NCBI GenBank assembly: GCA_947176335.1
Contig: CAMWQE010000003.1
Coordinates: 1-38,087, forward strand
DNA from: an uncultured Porphyromonadaceae bacterium
GTDB taxonomy: Bacteria; Bacteroidota; Bacteroidia; Bacteroidales; Muribaculaceae
Reading direction: 5' to 3'
Length of the DNA stretch: 38,087 nt
In this document: piece by piece, positions 26,996 through 35,250 of the stretch
How the letters are laid out: the number at the start of each line of letters is the position of its first letter
Numbering within the stretch: position 1 is the stretch's first letter
The notes under the pieces: generated by a model
Database searches by the model: none
What the model saw: only the letters and a program-made list of their open reading frames with translations
Told to the model about the DNA's origin: nothing
Translations under genes and position numbers: made by a program

Positions 26996-27034
26996 GCGAG
27001 CGTGCCGGATTGGATGCCGGCATGCCCGCTTTTT
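26996..27034 (+). terminator. rho-independent terminator after lipoprotein copy 3
   Basis: GCGAGCGTGCCGG-ATTGGATG-CCGGCATGCCCGC (13-bp stem, one mismatch, one G-U) followed by TTTTTATTT. Confidence 0.75.
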
Positions 27035-27065
27035 ATTTAATCTCCTCGCGCCTCAAAATTTAATC

Positions 27066-27096
27066 TTGTATTATAAACCTAAGTTGAGTAATTTTG
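27066..27096 (+). promoter_or_regulatory. promoter upstream of the 453-aa membrane protein
   Basis: TTG (27066-27068), N20, TAATTTTG (27089-27096). Confidence 0.5.
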
Positions 27097-27115
27097 CAGT
27101 CATAAGCATCATGCT

Positions 27116-28477
27116 ATGACTGACTATTCATATATCTCACTATCTGTCACTCTTTTACACCCGGATGGCAAAGCTGAAAAGCTCATATCTTTCGGGCAGG
27201 AAATATCTATGCAATTCAGCGGCAACCCGCTGGAAATGTTTGTCAATGCCGATGAGGCATTTGTTTTTGACACCTCACGCAACCAGAACACTGTATCCAT
27301 CTGGGCAAAAAACGGCGCCAACACTGTCACTGCGACCCTCGGTATCGACAAAGGCTGCAAGGTAAAGCCGCAGGCAATCATCCGGCTGCTCCGCGAGTGC
27401 GTCACCCTGCCGGGGCTTAAAGCTGAGGAACTGTTTGAGGTGTTCGGCTTCCACACCGTAGCATCCCCTATCTGCTACCCGGTGGAGAGCAAACCCGCGC
27501 TGCACAGGGCAATGAGGACATTTACCTCTACTGCCGCGCTAGTCGACATTGTCTCCTCACGTTTCAGCGGAGGAGACCGCGAGGCAGCGATAATAATTGC
27601 GGTAGATGCCACCGCAGTGCCGGTCGACGAGGAGGACACTATCATCAGGCTGCGCACAGCACCGGTGCCTGACTTCGAGGTAGATGCTACCGAGTGCGTC
27701 ACCAACCGACCCGAGCCTGAGCCCGACCCGCAGAAATCATTCTACACTGACCCGAAATCACAAACCTATATTGAGGAGGATGAGGAAGAATACGTTGCCA
27801 AGCCGAAAAAACGCAGAAAAAATAATCCTTTTGTAATCATCTTGCTTGTAATCATCGCCCTTGCGGCAGGATGGGCGGCTGTACATTTCCTCCCTGCGCT
27901 TGTACCTGCATCCGATTATGCCCATATTGAAAGCACCGATGTCACTGCAATAGCCCTGAATGAGGTGCAGGTCGCAGAACCGGAGCCTGTTGTAATCGAT
28001 ACAGTGCACCATGAAGATACCTTTGCTACAGTTGTCCCGGTGCCTGACACAGTGCCTGTTTCACAGCCTGAGCCACTTCCGGTGGAGCAACCCGCGGAAA
28101 CCGCACAGCAGCCGGCAAAAGCAGATCCCGATGCTGAGAAAGCTGATCTTGACTATCTTAATTCGTCAGCCGTGTGGAAACGGTCGCAACTCAAAAGCCC
28201 CAAATACCTCGCGCTATTTGACCTCTTCGGTGCAGGAAATATTACCGACATAGTCAATGCTGACTATTTTGCCGTGCCGGGGCGATGCACCAACCGCGAT
28301 GCCGACAAGGTAGTCACATTCCTCTGGCAATCTTACCACACAGACACCCAGCACAGCAATGTGCGAGAGCTCAAGAAATTAGCCGGAAAAAATGAGATGG
28401 ACATGCACGCCCTCATGAACAATCTGGCAAAAGTACGATCACCGAAACCTAACCTCAATCCAAGACCCAAACGCTAA
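27116..28477 (+). CDS. uncharacterised single-pass membrane protein
   Basis: 453 aa; cytoplasmic-looking N-domain, basic KPKKRRKNN followed by TM NPFVIILLVIIALAAGWAAVHFLPALV, then a Pro/Glu-rich extracytoplasmic linker and small C-terminal domain. Confidence 0.75.
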   Translation: MTDYSYISLSVTLLHPDGKAEKLISFGQEISMQFSGNPLEMFVNADEAFVFDTSRNQNTVSIWAKNGANTVTATLGIDKGCKVKPQAIIRLLRECVTLPGLKAEELFEVFGFHTVASPICYPVESKPALHRAMRTFTSTAALVDIVSSRFSGGDREAAIIIAVDATAVPVDEEDTIIRLRTAPVPDFEVDATECVTNRPEPEPDPQKSFYTDPKSQTYIEEDEEEYVAKPKKRRKNNPFVIILLVIIALAAGWAAVHFLPALVPASDYAHIESTDVTAIALNEVQVAEPEPVVIDTVHHEDTFATVVPVPDTVPVSQPEPLPVEQPAETAQQPAKADPDAEKADLDYLNSSAVWKRSQLKSPKYLALFDLFGAGNITDIVNADYFAVPGRCTNRDADKVVTFLWQSYHTDTQHSNVRELKKLAGKNEMDMHALMNNLAKVRSPKPNLNPRPKR

Positions 28478-28487
28478 AAATCATAAT

Positions 28488-28877
28488 ATGAGCACAACAC
28501 CTACAGGCTACCCGGTAAAAGATTTCGGCTGTCCTACCCGCAGATATGTGCGCACACTCAGCCTGCGACCCGATTCAGTACTAATCGAGCGTTACCGTGA
28601 CCGCCATGCCAAAGGCAACATCTGGCAGGAGATAATCGACGGGCTGAAAGAAGTTGGAGTCCTTGAGATGGAGATATATATCCATGGCACCACCCTCGTT
28701 ATGATTGTAGAAGCTCCGTACGATTTCGACTGGGACAGCGCAATGACACGACTCGCAACTCTCCCCCGGCAGCAGGAATGGGAAGATTACATGGCTGAAT
28801 TCCAGCAGGCGGAACCGGGAGCAACCTCCTCCGAAAAATGGCAGCCTATGGAAAGGATGTTCTACTTCTATGATTGA
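28488..28877 (+). CDS. L-rhamnose mutarotase family protein
   Basis: 129 aa; LRPDSVLIERYRDRHAKGNIWQEIIDGLKEVGVLEMEIYIHGTTLVMIVEAPYDFDW...EWEDYMAEFQ...EKWQPMERMFY matches RhaM/RhaU. Confidence 0.88.
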   Translation: MSTTPTGYPVKDFGCPTRRYVRTLSLRPDSVLIERYRDRHAKGNIWQEIIDGLKEVGVLEMEIYIHGTTLVMIVEAPYDFDWDSAMTRLATLPRQQEWEDYMAEFQQAEPGATSSEKWQPMERMFYFYD

Positions 28878-28886
28878 GCCGGCGGA

Positions 28887-29339
28887 ATGCGTATTGTAAT
28901 CCAGAGAGTAACAGAGGCGCGCCTGTCCATTGCCGGGGAAAAATATTCCGAAATAGCACGCGGAATGATGGTGCTTGTAGGCGTGGAACACGGTGATACT
29001 CCCGAAGATGCTGCATGGCTTGCTGCAAAAACGGCAGGATTGCGCATTTTCAACGATGCCGAAGGGGTGATGAACATAGACATCCGTGCTGCACAAGGGC
29101 AGATTATGGCTGTCAGTCAGTTCACTCTCACAGCATCCACCAGAAAGGGAAACCGTCCGAGCTATATCCGTGCGGCAGGGCATGACCTCGCAAAACCTCT
29201 TTATGAACTTTACTGCGCTGAACTTGAAAGACTCCTCGCAAAACCTGTGGCAAGAGGAGTATTCGGGGCGGATATGCAGATTCAGCTGGTAAATGACGGA
29301 CCTGTCACTATAATAATTGACTCAAAATTGAAAGAATGA
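28887..29339 (+). CDS. dtd: D-aminoacyl-tRNA deacylase
   Basis: 150 aa; MRIVIQRVTEARLSIAGE, MMVLVGVEHGDTPEDAAWLAAKTAGLRIF, MAVSQFTLTASTRKGNRPSY. Confidence 0.96.
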   Translation: MRIVIQRVTEARLSIAGEKYSEIARGMMVLVGVEHGDTPEDAAWLAAKTAGLRIFNDAEGVMNIDIRAAQGQIMAVSQFTLTASTRKGNRPSYIRAAGHDLAKPLYELYCAELERLLAKPVARGVFGADMQIQLVNDGPVTIIIDSKLKE

Positions 29340-29695
29340 GTGGTGAAGAGCACATAACAGTCGCCGGTTTGCAGAAAACCGTACACGAATGGATTACCAC
29401 TGTGGGAGTCAGGTACTTCTCACCGCTCACAAACATGGCTATCCTCGCTGAGGAAACCGGTGAGGTGGCACGCATCATGGCGCGTACATTCGGCGACCAG
29501 TCGGCAAAACCGGATGAAAAGCTCGACCTTGCGGATGAGCTCGCCGATATGCTATGGGTAATCGCCGCTATAGCAAACCAGACCGGCATTGACCTCAACA
29601 CCGCTATAATGAACAATATAGCAAAGAAAAACATTAGGGACATAGACAGGCACAGAAACAATCCTAAACTTAAACAAACAACCGACAAACAATAA
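29336..29695 (+). CDS. MazG-like nucleotide pyrophosphohydrolase
   Basis: 119 aa; VRYFSPLTNMAILAEETGEVARIMAR, DLADELADMLWVIAAIANQTGIDL: MazG EEXXE..EXXD motifs. ATGA overlap with dtd. Confidence 0.9.
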   Translation: MSGEEHITVAGLQKTVHEWITTVGVRYFSPLTNMAILAEETGEVARIMARTFGDQSAKPDEKLDLADELADMLWVIAAIANQTGIDLNTAIMNNIAKKNIRDIDRHRNNPKLKQTTDKQ

Positions 29696-29708
29696 AACTC
29701 ATATACCT

Positions 29709-30593
29709 ATGGCAGACAAATATCACGACACCGTTGCAAAAAGCAACGTCACGACAAACGATGAAGAAGTAAAAGCTGCTGTTGAAAAAATCGTCAGCGA
29801 GAATATCGTGGCAGCAAATACACCCGAAACCCTCAAATTGCTCTTCAACTGCATCGACCTCACCACTCTCAAAGCAACCGACTCCCCGGTGAGCGTTGCT
29901 AAATTCACCGAAAGAGTGAATGATTTTGAAAACGAGCATGGTGACCTACCCAATGTTGCTGCAATATGCGTTTATCCCAACTTCGCCCAGGTTGTCCGCA
30001 CAGTCCTTGAGGTAAGTGAGGTAGAAATCGCGGCGGTTGCGGGAGGATTCCCCTCAGCCCAGACATTCCCCGAAGTGAAAGTTGCGGAAACAGCACTTGC
30101 TGTTGAAGGAGGCGCTGATGAGATTGACGTTGTGATGAACCTCGGTGACTTCCTTGACGGAGACTGGGAGGAAGTGTGTGACGAACTTGAGGAGATGAAG
30201 CACTCATGCCGCGATTCAAAACTCAAGGTAATCCTTGAGACCGGCGCGTTGAAAACCGCCGAAAATATCCGTGCGGCATCAATCCTCGCAATGTACTCCG
30301 GAGCCGATTTCATCAAAACATCCACCGGCAAGGAATATCCCGGTGCAAGCCTTGAAGCTGCATACATTATGGCGCAGTGCATCAAGGAATACCATGCTAC
30401 CACCGGAAGAAAAGTAGGATTCAAGGCGGCAGGAGGAATCACAACTACCCAGGAAGCCCTTGCCTACTACTGCATTGTTAAAACTGTGCTTGGAGAAGAA
30501 TGGCTTACAAATGAGTACTTCAGGATTGGGGCGAGCCGACTTGCAAACAACCTGCTCAGTGACATCCTCGGCACAGAAACAAAATTTTTCTGA
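29709..30593 (+). CDS. deoC: deoxyribose-phosphate aldolase
   Basis: 294 aa; VAAICVYPNFAQVV, AAVAGGFPSAQTFPEVKVAE, GADEIDVVMNLGDFLDGDWEEV, LKVILETGAL, GADFIKTSTGK, VGFKAAGGITT. Confidence 0.96.
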   Translation: MADKYHDTVAKSNVTTNDEEVKAAVEKIVSENIVAANTPETLKLLFNCIDLTTLKATDSPVSVAKFTERVNDFENEHGDLPNVAAICVYPNFAQVVRTVLEVSEVEIAAVAGGFPSAQTFPEVKVAETALAVEGGADEIDVVMNLGDFLDGDWEEVCDELEEMKHSCRDSKLKVILETGALKTAENIRAASILAMYSGADFIKTSTGKEYPGASLEAAYIMAQCIKEYHATTGRKVGFKAAGGITTTQEALAYYCIVKTVLGEEWLTNEYFRIGASRLANNLLSDILGTETKFF

Positions 30594-31105
30594 TGGAAAA
30601 CAACAATACACGCTACTGGGCAATTGTCAACGGAGTAAGGCTCGGTCCGATGGGACTTGAGGAACTCGCCCGCCTGTCATTGTCACCCGAAACACCCGTG
30701 TGGCATCCGGGACTTCCCGACTGGTGCGCCGCATCCACCATACCGGAGCTCCGTGCTTATATGGACGCGAACATCCCTCCGGTTCCGCCTATGCCGCCTG
30801 TCCCGCCTGTGTCTTCATATTTCAGCACACAGGTGTCGCAGACACCATATATTCCTGAAGTGCCTCGCCAGCAGCAACCTATGCCTCCAACATATCTTGT
30901 GTGGAGCATAATAACCATGCTCCTCTGCTGCGTGCCTACAGGTATTGTGGCGATTGTCTACTCCTCTAAGGTAAATTCCCGCTTCACTTCCGGTGATTAT
31001 GAAGGAGCTAAAAAAGCATCGGAAAATGCGGCGATATGGATTCTTGCAACAGTGGTTCTCGGGCTCATAGCATTGCCTTTCCAGATTATCATGGCGTTGG
31101 TATGA
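30593..31105 (+). CDS. GYF_2 (DUF4339) plus CD225/dispanin-like membrane protein
   Basis: 170 aa; YWAIVNGVRLGPMGLEELARLSLSPETPVWHPGLPDWCAA, Pro-rich linker, then YLVWSIITMLLCCVPTGIVAIVYSSKVNSRFTSGDYEGAKKASENAAIW. Confidence 0.85.
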   Translation: MENNNTRYWAIVNGVRLGPMGLEELARLSLSPETPVWHPGLPDWCAASTIPELRAYMDANIPPVPPMPPVPPVSSYFSTQVSQTPYIPEVPRQQQPMPPTYLVWSIITMLLCCVPTGIVAIVYSSKVNSRFTSGDYEGAKKASENAAIWILATVVLGLIALPFQIIMALV

Positions 31106-31482
31106 CCCGCCGCGTGAAACTCACATTAACCATCAGCGGGATTGTGGCACTCGTCGCAATCCTGCTGCTCTATGCGAGTTTCAATCCGGCGGATAATCCC
31201 TTTCCACGCTGTGTCTTCCTGTCATTGACCGGATTCAAGTGCCCCGGCTGCGGGTCACAGCGCGCACTGCATGCGCTGCTGCATGCCGAATTCTGTCAGG
31301 CATGGCATTACAATCCCCTTCTTATAATCTCTATTCCGTTCCTCGCCCTGCTTGCGTTCAGCCAGGTAATGAAGCACCGCTTCACAAAGCTGTACAACAA
31401 CCTTAATGGCGGCATGGTAATCTGGACAGTGTTCATAATCGTGATTGCCTGGTGGATTTTTCGAAATATATTTGACTGGTAA
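31102..31482 (+). CDS. DUF2752 domain-containing membrane protein
   Basis: 126 aa from the ATGA overlap; CVFLSLTGFKCPGCGSQRALHALLHAEFCQAWHYNPLLI is the DUF2752 signature. Confidence 0.88.
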   Translation: MTRRVKLTLTISGIVALVAILLLYASFNPADNPFPRCVFLSLTGFKCPGCGSQRALHALLHAEFCQAWHYNPLLIISIPFLALLAFSQVMKHRFTKLYNNLNGGMVIWTVFIIVIAWWIFRNIFDW

Positions 31483-32036
31483 TGATTATCAATATCCGTA
31501 ATATGGTCTGCCGCCACTGTGTCTCCGCTTTGACCGATATTTTGCGGGACACCGGGCTCCATGCTAAGAAAGTGGAGATAGGAATGGCGGAAATCGAGGA
31601 GGATGAAATTTCCCCTTCCACAATGGAAATACTTGACTGCAAGCTGGCAAAGGCAGGATTTGAAAGGATAACCGATGCCGACACACTGCTTATTGACAAA
31701 ACCAAACGTACTATACTCGAACACATACAGCAACCATCCTGCGCATGGAATCTCTCGGCTTGCCTTGAATCACATCTTGAAGTCCCCTACGACACAATAA
31801 GCCGGATATTCTCACAAAAAGAGGGAAGAACCATAGAACGATATTATATTGCCCAGAAAGTTGAGAGAGTCAAAGAGCTCCTTGCTTATAAAGAACTGAA
31901 CCTTGCAGAAATCGCTGACCGAACAGGATATTCAAGCGCAGCGCATCTATCCCGCCAGTTCAAGCAGGTGACAGGACTCACACCGACCGAATACAGGCTT
32001 GAAACTTGTCCGCGCAAACCGCTCAACGAAGGGTAG
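31482..32036 (+). CDS. AraC family regulator with N-terminal HMA-like (CxxC) domain
   Basis: 184 aa; N-terminal NMVCRHCVSALTDIL resembles HMA GMTCXXC; C-terminal VKELLAYKELNLAEIADRTGYSSAAHLSRQFKQVTGLTPTEYR is an AraC HTH. Confidence 0.88.
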   Translation: MIINIRNMVCRHCVSALTDILRDTGLHAKKVEIGMAEIEEDEISPSTMEILDCKLAKAGFERITDADTLLIDKTKRTILEHIQQPSCAWNLSACLESHLEVPYDTISRIFSQKEGRTIERYYIAQKVERVKELLAYKELNLAEIADRTGYSSAAHLSRQFKQVTGLTPTEYRLETCPRKPLNEG

Positions 32037-32097
32037 CTTCCCATAATTATGCAAGCGTGGCACAGAATTGTGTAACGCGGATGTATTTTTGATGCAT

Positions 32098-32127
32098 TAA
32101 TTTTGCATTGCTAAAAAAGTAATGCAA
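32098..32127 (+). promoter_or_regulatory. -7 box TAATTTTG and overlapping inverted repeat TTGCATT-N11-AATGCAA
   Basis: TAATTTTG at 32098-32105; inverted repeat arms 32103-32109 and 32121-32127, ending 2 nt before the ATG at 32130. Confidence 0.55.
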
Positions 32128-32129
32128 TT

Positions 32130-33368
32130 ATGAACTTCACTCATTTTATAAATTCCCTTTGGGCTATCATATGTGAAATGTCGCCGTACATCCTACTCGG
32201 CTTCATCATCGCAGGGCTACTCCATGTTTTTGTTCAGCAGCGCACAATGAGCCGTCATCTCAGTGGCAGAAATCTAAGCTCGGTTATCAAAGCCGCCCTT
32301 TTCGGCATTCCTCTGCCGCTTTGCTCCTGCGGTGTCCTCCCTACAGCGGTATCACTCCGCCGTCAGGGAGCCGGAAAAGGTGCTACCACCTCATTTCTTA
32401 TTGCAACTCCGCAGACCGGGGTTGACTCTATTGCCGCAACATACTCGCTTCTCGGACTTCCGTTCGCAATCCTGCGTCCAATCGCTGCGCTTACCGGTGC
32501 GGTGGCAGGAGGTGCCATGGTAAACAAATTTGACAAAGAGGATGAAGAAATTATAGTCCGCACCAATGATGATGAGGACTATTCTAAAAAATCCTTTGTT
32601 GCCAAAATGATTGAAGCCCTCCGCTATGGTCTTGTGGATATGGTTGCAAGCGTAGGACCGTGGCTTGTGACAGGATTAATCATTGCCGCACTCATAACAG
32701 TTCTTGTGCCTGACACACTTTTCGTCGGGCTCAGCCGTTATCCTCTTCTTGCGATGCTTGCGGTGGTGGCTGTCGCTGTGCCTATGTATGTTTGCGCTAC
32801 CGGTTCGATACCCATTGCACTCTCATTGATGATGAAAGGGCTATCTCCCGGCATAGCATTTGTGCTTCTCATGGCAGGGCCGGCAGCAAATTTCGCATCC
32901 ATGATGATTCTTGCGCGCACCCAGGGCAAACGGGCGACTGTCATTTATGTTGCCTCGGTAGTTGTTACCGCTATCGCTTTCGGTCTCATTATTGATACCT
33001 TCCTCCCTGCTTCATGGTTCATACCCTCATCATCGGTAGCCATGGTAGATGCCTGCCATGCAACGATAGGATGGTTTCCCACCGCTTGCAGCATTTTGCT
33101 CCTTGCCCTCCTTGCTTACACTCTCATATTAAGGAAAACTCAAAACCATAAAATAATAACGGACATGACTAAAGAATACAAAATCAAAGGAATGGCTTGC
33201 CAACACTGCAAAAACAATGTGGAGAAACAGCTTGCTAAGGTTCCCGGAGTGGAATCAGTGGAAGTAAATCTGGACAAAGCCGTGGCAACAGTGAGCGGCA
33301 ACGCCGAACCGCAGGAAATAATTGACGCAATACAGCTTGCAGGATACGAGTTTGTCAGTGTCAACTGA
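32130..33368 (+). CDS. SO_0444-like Cu/Zn efflux permease (ArsP/DUF318 family) with C-terminal HMA domain
   Basis: 412 aa; FGIPLPLCSCGVLPTAVSLRRQGAGKGATTSFLIATPQTGVDSIAATYSLLG; C-terminal YKIKGMACQHCKNNVEKQLAKVPGVESVEVNLDKAVATVSG. Confidence 0.88.
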   Translation: MNFTHFINSLWAIICEMSPYILLGFIIAGLLHVFVQQRTMSRHLSGRNLSSVIKAALFGIPLPLCSCGVLPTAVSLRRQGAGKGATTSFLIATPQTGVDSIAATYSLLGLPFAILRPIAALTGAVAGGAMVNKFDKEDEEIIVRTNDDEDYSKKSFVAKMIEALRYGLVDMVASVGPWLVTGLIIAALITVLVPDTLFVGLSRYPLLAMLAVVAVAVPMYVCATGSIPIALSLMMKGLSPGIAFVLLMAGPAANFASMMILARTQGKRATVIYVASVVVTAIAFGLIIDTFLPASWFIPSSSVAMVDACHATIGWFPTACSILLLALLAYTLILRKTQNHKIITDMTKEYKIKGMACQHCKNNVEKQLAKVPGVESVEVNLDKAVATVSGNAEPQEIIDAIQLAGYEFVSVN

Positions 33369-33374
33369 TTTCGC

Positions 33375-34253
33375 TTAATACTCGCTGAAAAGCTGAGGCT
33401 TGATTACAATACCCACACGCAATTGGGAGTGAAACTCCTTGTATGCAAGCAATCCCTCGCCGTAACCGTTGTAGTACTGGAAAAAAAGGTACTGGTTATC
33501 GCGGGGGAAAATGCGATAATTAAGCTCCACGGTGGTATTGTAGTTCAGTTCCCACCCCTTGCGCTTGGTCAGTATGACTGACGCACCGAAGCGCTTGTTA
33601 TGTGTGGAAAAAGATGTGCCTATCTGGTAGATACCGCAATAATTGAGAATATCCCTGTTTAAATTGCTGTCAATTATAGGAATCCAAACTTTGCCGTGTA
33701 CAATGAAATTTGGTTCGATCATTATGTTTGCAGCAAGAGATATTTTGTTCCATGAGCGTGATGCGGTGCCATCACGACCGTTGCTTTCATGCTCGAGAAG
33801 CAGAAGCAACTTGCCTATGAACTGGTTCTTTACAAAAAGAGGTTTTGCAAGACCTATGCCCGGATTAAAATTAAGGTCAGTCATCGGCATGGAGCGTTCA
33901 AGCACATTCCAGAAACATTTCTGGCTATAGAAAAGAAAAAGGTATGTGTGCCACGGAAGCACGCTTTTGGTAAGTCGCTGTGCTATTGAAATCTGAAACT
34001 TGATATTGGTATTTTGCTTGGTAGGTTTAGGACCGACGGAAGTGCCGAAAATAAAATAGTTGTCCTTGTACAAGGTAAAATACGGTCCATTGTCCATTGC
34101 CTTGCGGATACTGTCGCTGGTATTCTCTATCTGAATGGTGCTGGTATCCTGGTTCATAATCTGGCTATGAACTTCCGGGACTGCTGCCGCAAAAATTATT
34201 GCTGCAATCAATCCTCTCACAAATGACTGAAAATGAGATTTGAATAAAAACAT
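33375..34253 (-). CDS. outer-membrane phospholipase A (PldA-like)
   Basis: Start at MFLFKSHFQSFVRGL (34253); FNPGIGLAKPLF...LLLLEHESNGRDGTASRSWNKISLAANIMI carries the OMPLA catalytic His and Ser region. Confidence 0.85.
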   Translation of the reverse strand: MFLFKSHFQSFVRGLIAAIIFAAAVPEVHSQIMNQDTSTIQIENTSDSIRKAMDNGPYFTLYKDNYFIFGTSVGPKPTKQNTNIKFQISIAQRLTKSVLPWHTYLFLFYSQKCFWNVLERSMPMTDLNFNPGIGLAKPLFVKNQFIGKLLLLLEHESNGRDGTASRSWNKISLAANIMIEPNFIVHGKVWIPIIDSNLNRDILNYCGIYQIGTSFSTHNKRFGASVILTKRKGWELNYNTTVELNYRIFPRDNQYLFFQYYNGYGEGLLAYKEFHSQLRVGIVIKPQLFSEY

Positions 34254-34407
34254 AATGCGATAATACCGCAAAGTTACATTATTTTTTTAACCGTAAAAAG
34301 TATATTTAGCCGTAAAATTGTTAATAAGTTCAGCAATACTGGTTAATGCCTCCGGACATCACTGAGTATTTTTGTATAACTTTGCAATAATTAAACACTA
34401 CACATTT

Positions 34408-35250
34408 ATGGAATTAATCAAAAACCAAGAGTTTGAAGGAGAGCGTCCGCTGTTTGCCCGTCATAATCTCCGTCTGGAAGATGTTACTGTACATACCGGT
34501 GAATCAGCACTTAAGGAATGTTCTGACATCGAGGCAATCCACTGCCGCTTTGAAGGCAAATATCCTTTCTGGCATGTTGACCGCTTTACTATAACCGATT
34601 GTCTCTTCACTGAAGGAGCAAGGGCAGCGCTCTGGTATTCTCATAATCTTGACATGAAGTCCACCCTCGTCGAGGCTCCGAAAATGTTCAGGGATATGAC
34701 CGGAATCAAACTGACCGATGTGCAAATTCCCAACGCACAGGAGACCTTGTGGCACTGTACCGGCATAGAAGCTGAGAATGTGAGTGTGGAGCATGCCGAC
34801 TATATTTTCATGCACTGCGCTGACATAAAGCTCAACAACTGGAAACAGCAAGGCAACTATTCATTCCAATATTGCCGTAATGTAGAAATCCACAATGCTG
34901 TGATAGATTCCAAAGATGCGTTCTGGAATACGGACAATGTCACTGTCTATGACACCGAACTTACCGGTGAATACCTCGGATGGTACTCCAATAATCTCCG
35001 TCTTGTCCGTTGCAAGATTTCAGGCACTCAGCCTTTATGCTATTGTAAGAACCTTGTACTTGAAGATTGCATATTTGAACCGGACTGTGACCTCGCATTC
35101 GAGGAAAGCTGTGTGGACGCTACAGTCAACAGCTTTATCACAAGCGTAAAGAATCCGACATCAGGTATAATCCGTGCCAAAGGCTATGGCGAAATCATTA
35201 TTGATGAAAATATAAAAGCGCCGGCGGATTGCAAAATTGAAACAATATGA
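34408..35250 (+). CDS. DUF3737 family beta-helix-like protein
   Basis: MELIKNQEFEGERPLFARHNLRLEDVTVHTGESALKECSDIEAIHCRFEGKYPFWHVD... typical DUF3737; preceded by TAACTTTG at 34377-34384. Confidence 0.88.
   Translation: MELIKNQEFEGERPLFARHNLRLEDVTVHTGESALKECSDIEAIHCRFEGKYPFWHVDRFTITDCLFTEGARAALWYSHNLDMKSTLVEAPKMFRDMTGIKLTDVQIPNAQETLWHCTGIEAENVSVEHADYIFMHCADIKLNNWKQQGNYSFQYCRNVEIHNAVIDSKDAFWNTDNVTVYDTELTGEYLGWYSNNLRLVRCKISGTQPLCYCKNLVLEDCIFEPDCDLAFEESCVDATVNSFITSVKNPTSGIIRAKGYGEIIIDENIKAPADCKIETI

Noticed and set aside
24720-27040. Insertion-sequence or transposon origin for the repeated lipoprotein region
   Set aside because: No transposase, no terminal inverted repeats with target duplications; the repeats are whole gene-plus-leader tandem duplications.
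27124-27705. Antisense ORFs over the 453-aa gene
   Set aside because: Low-complexity Ser/Ala-rich shadow translations of a GC-rich coding region.
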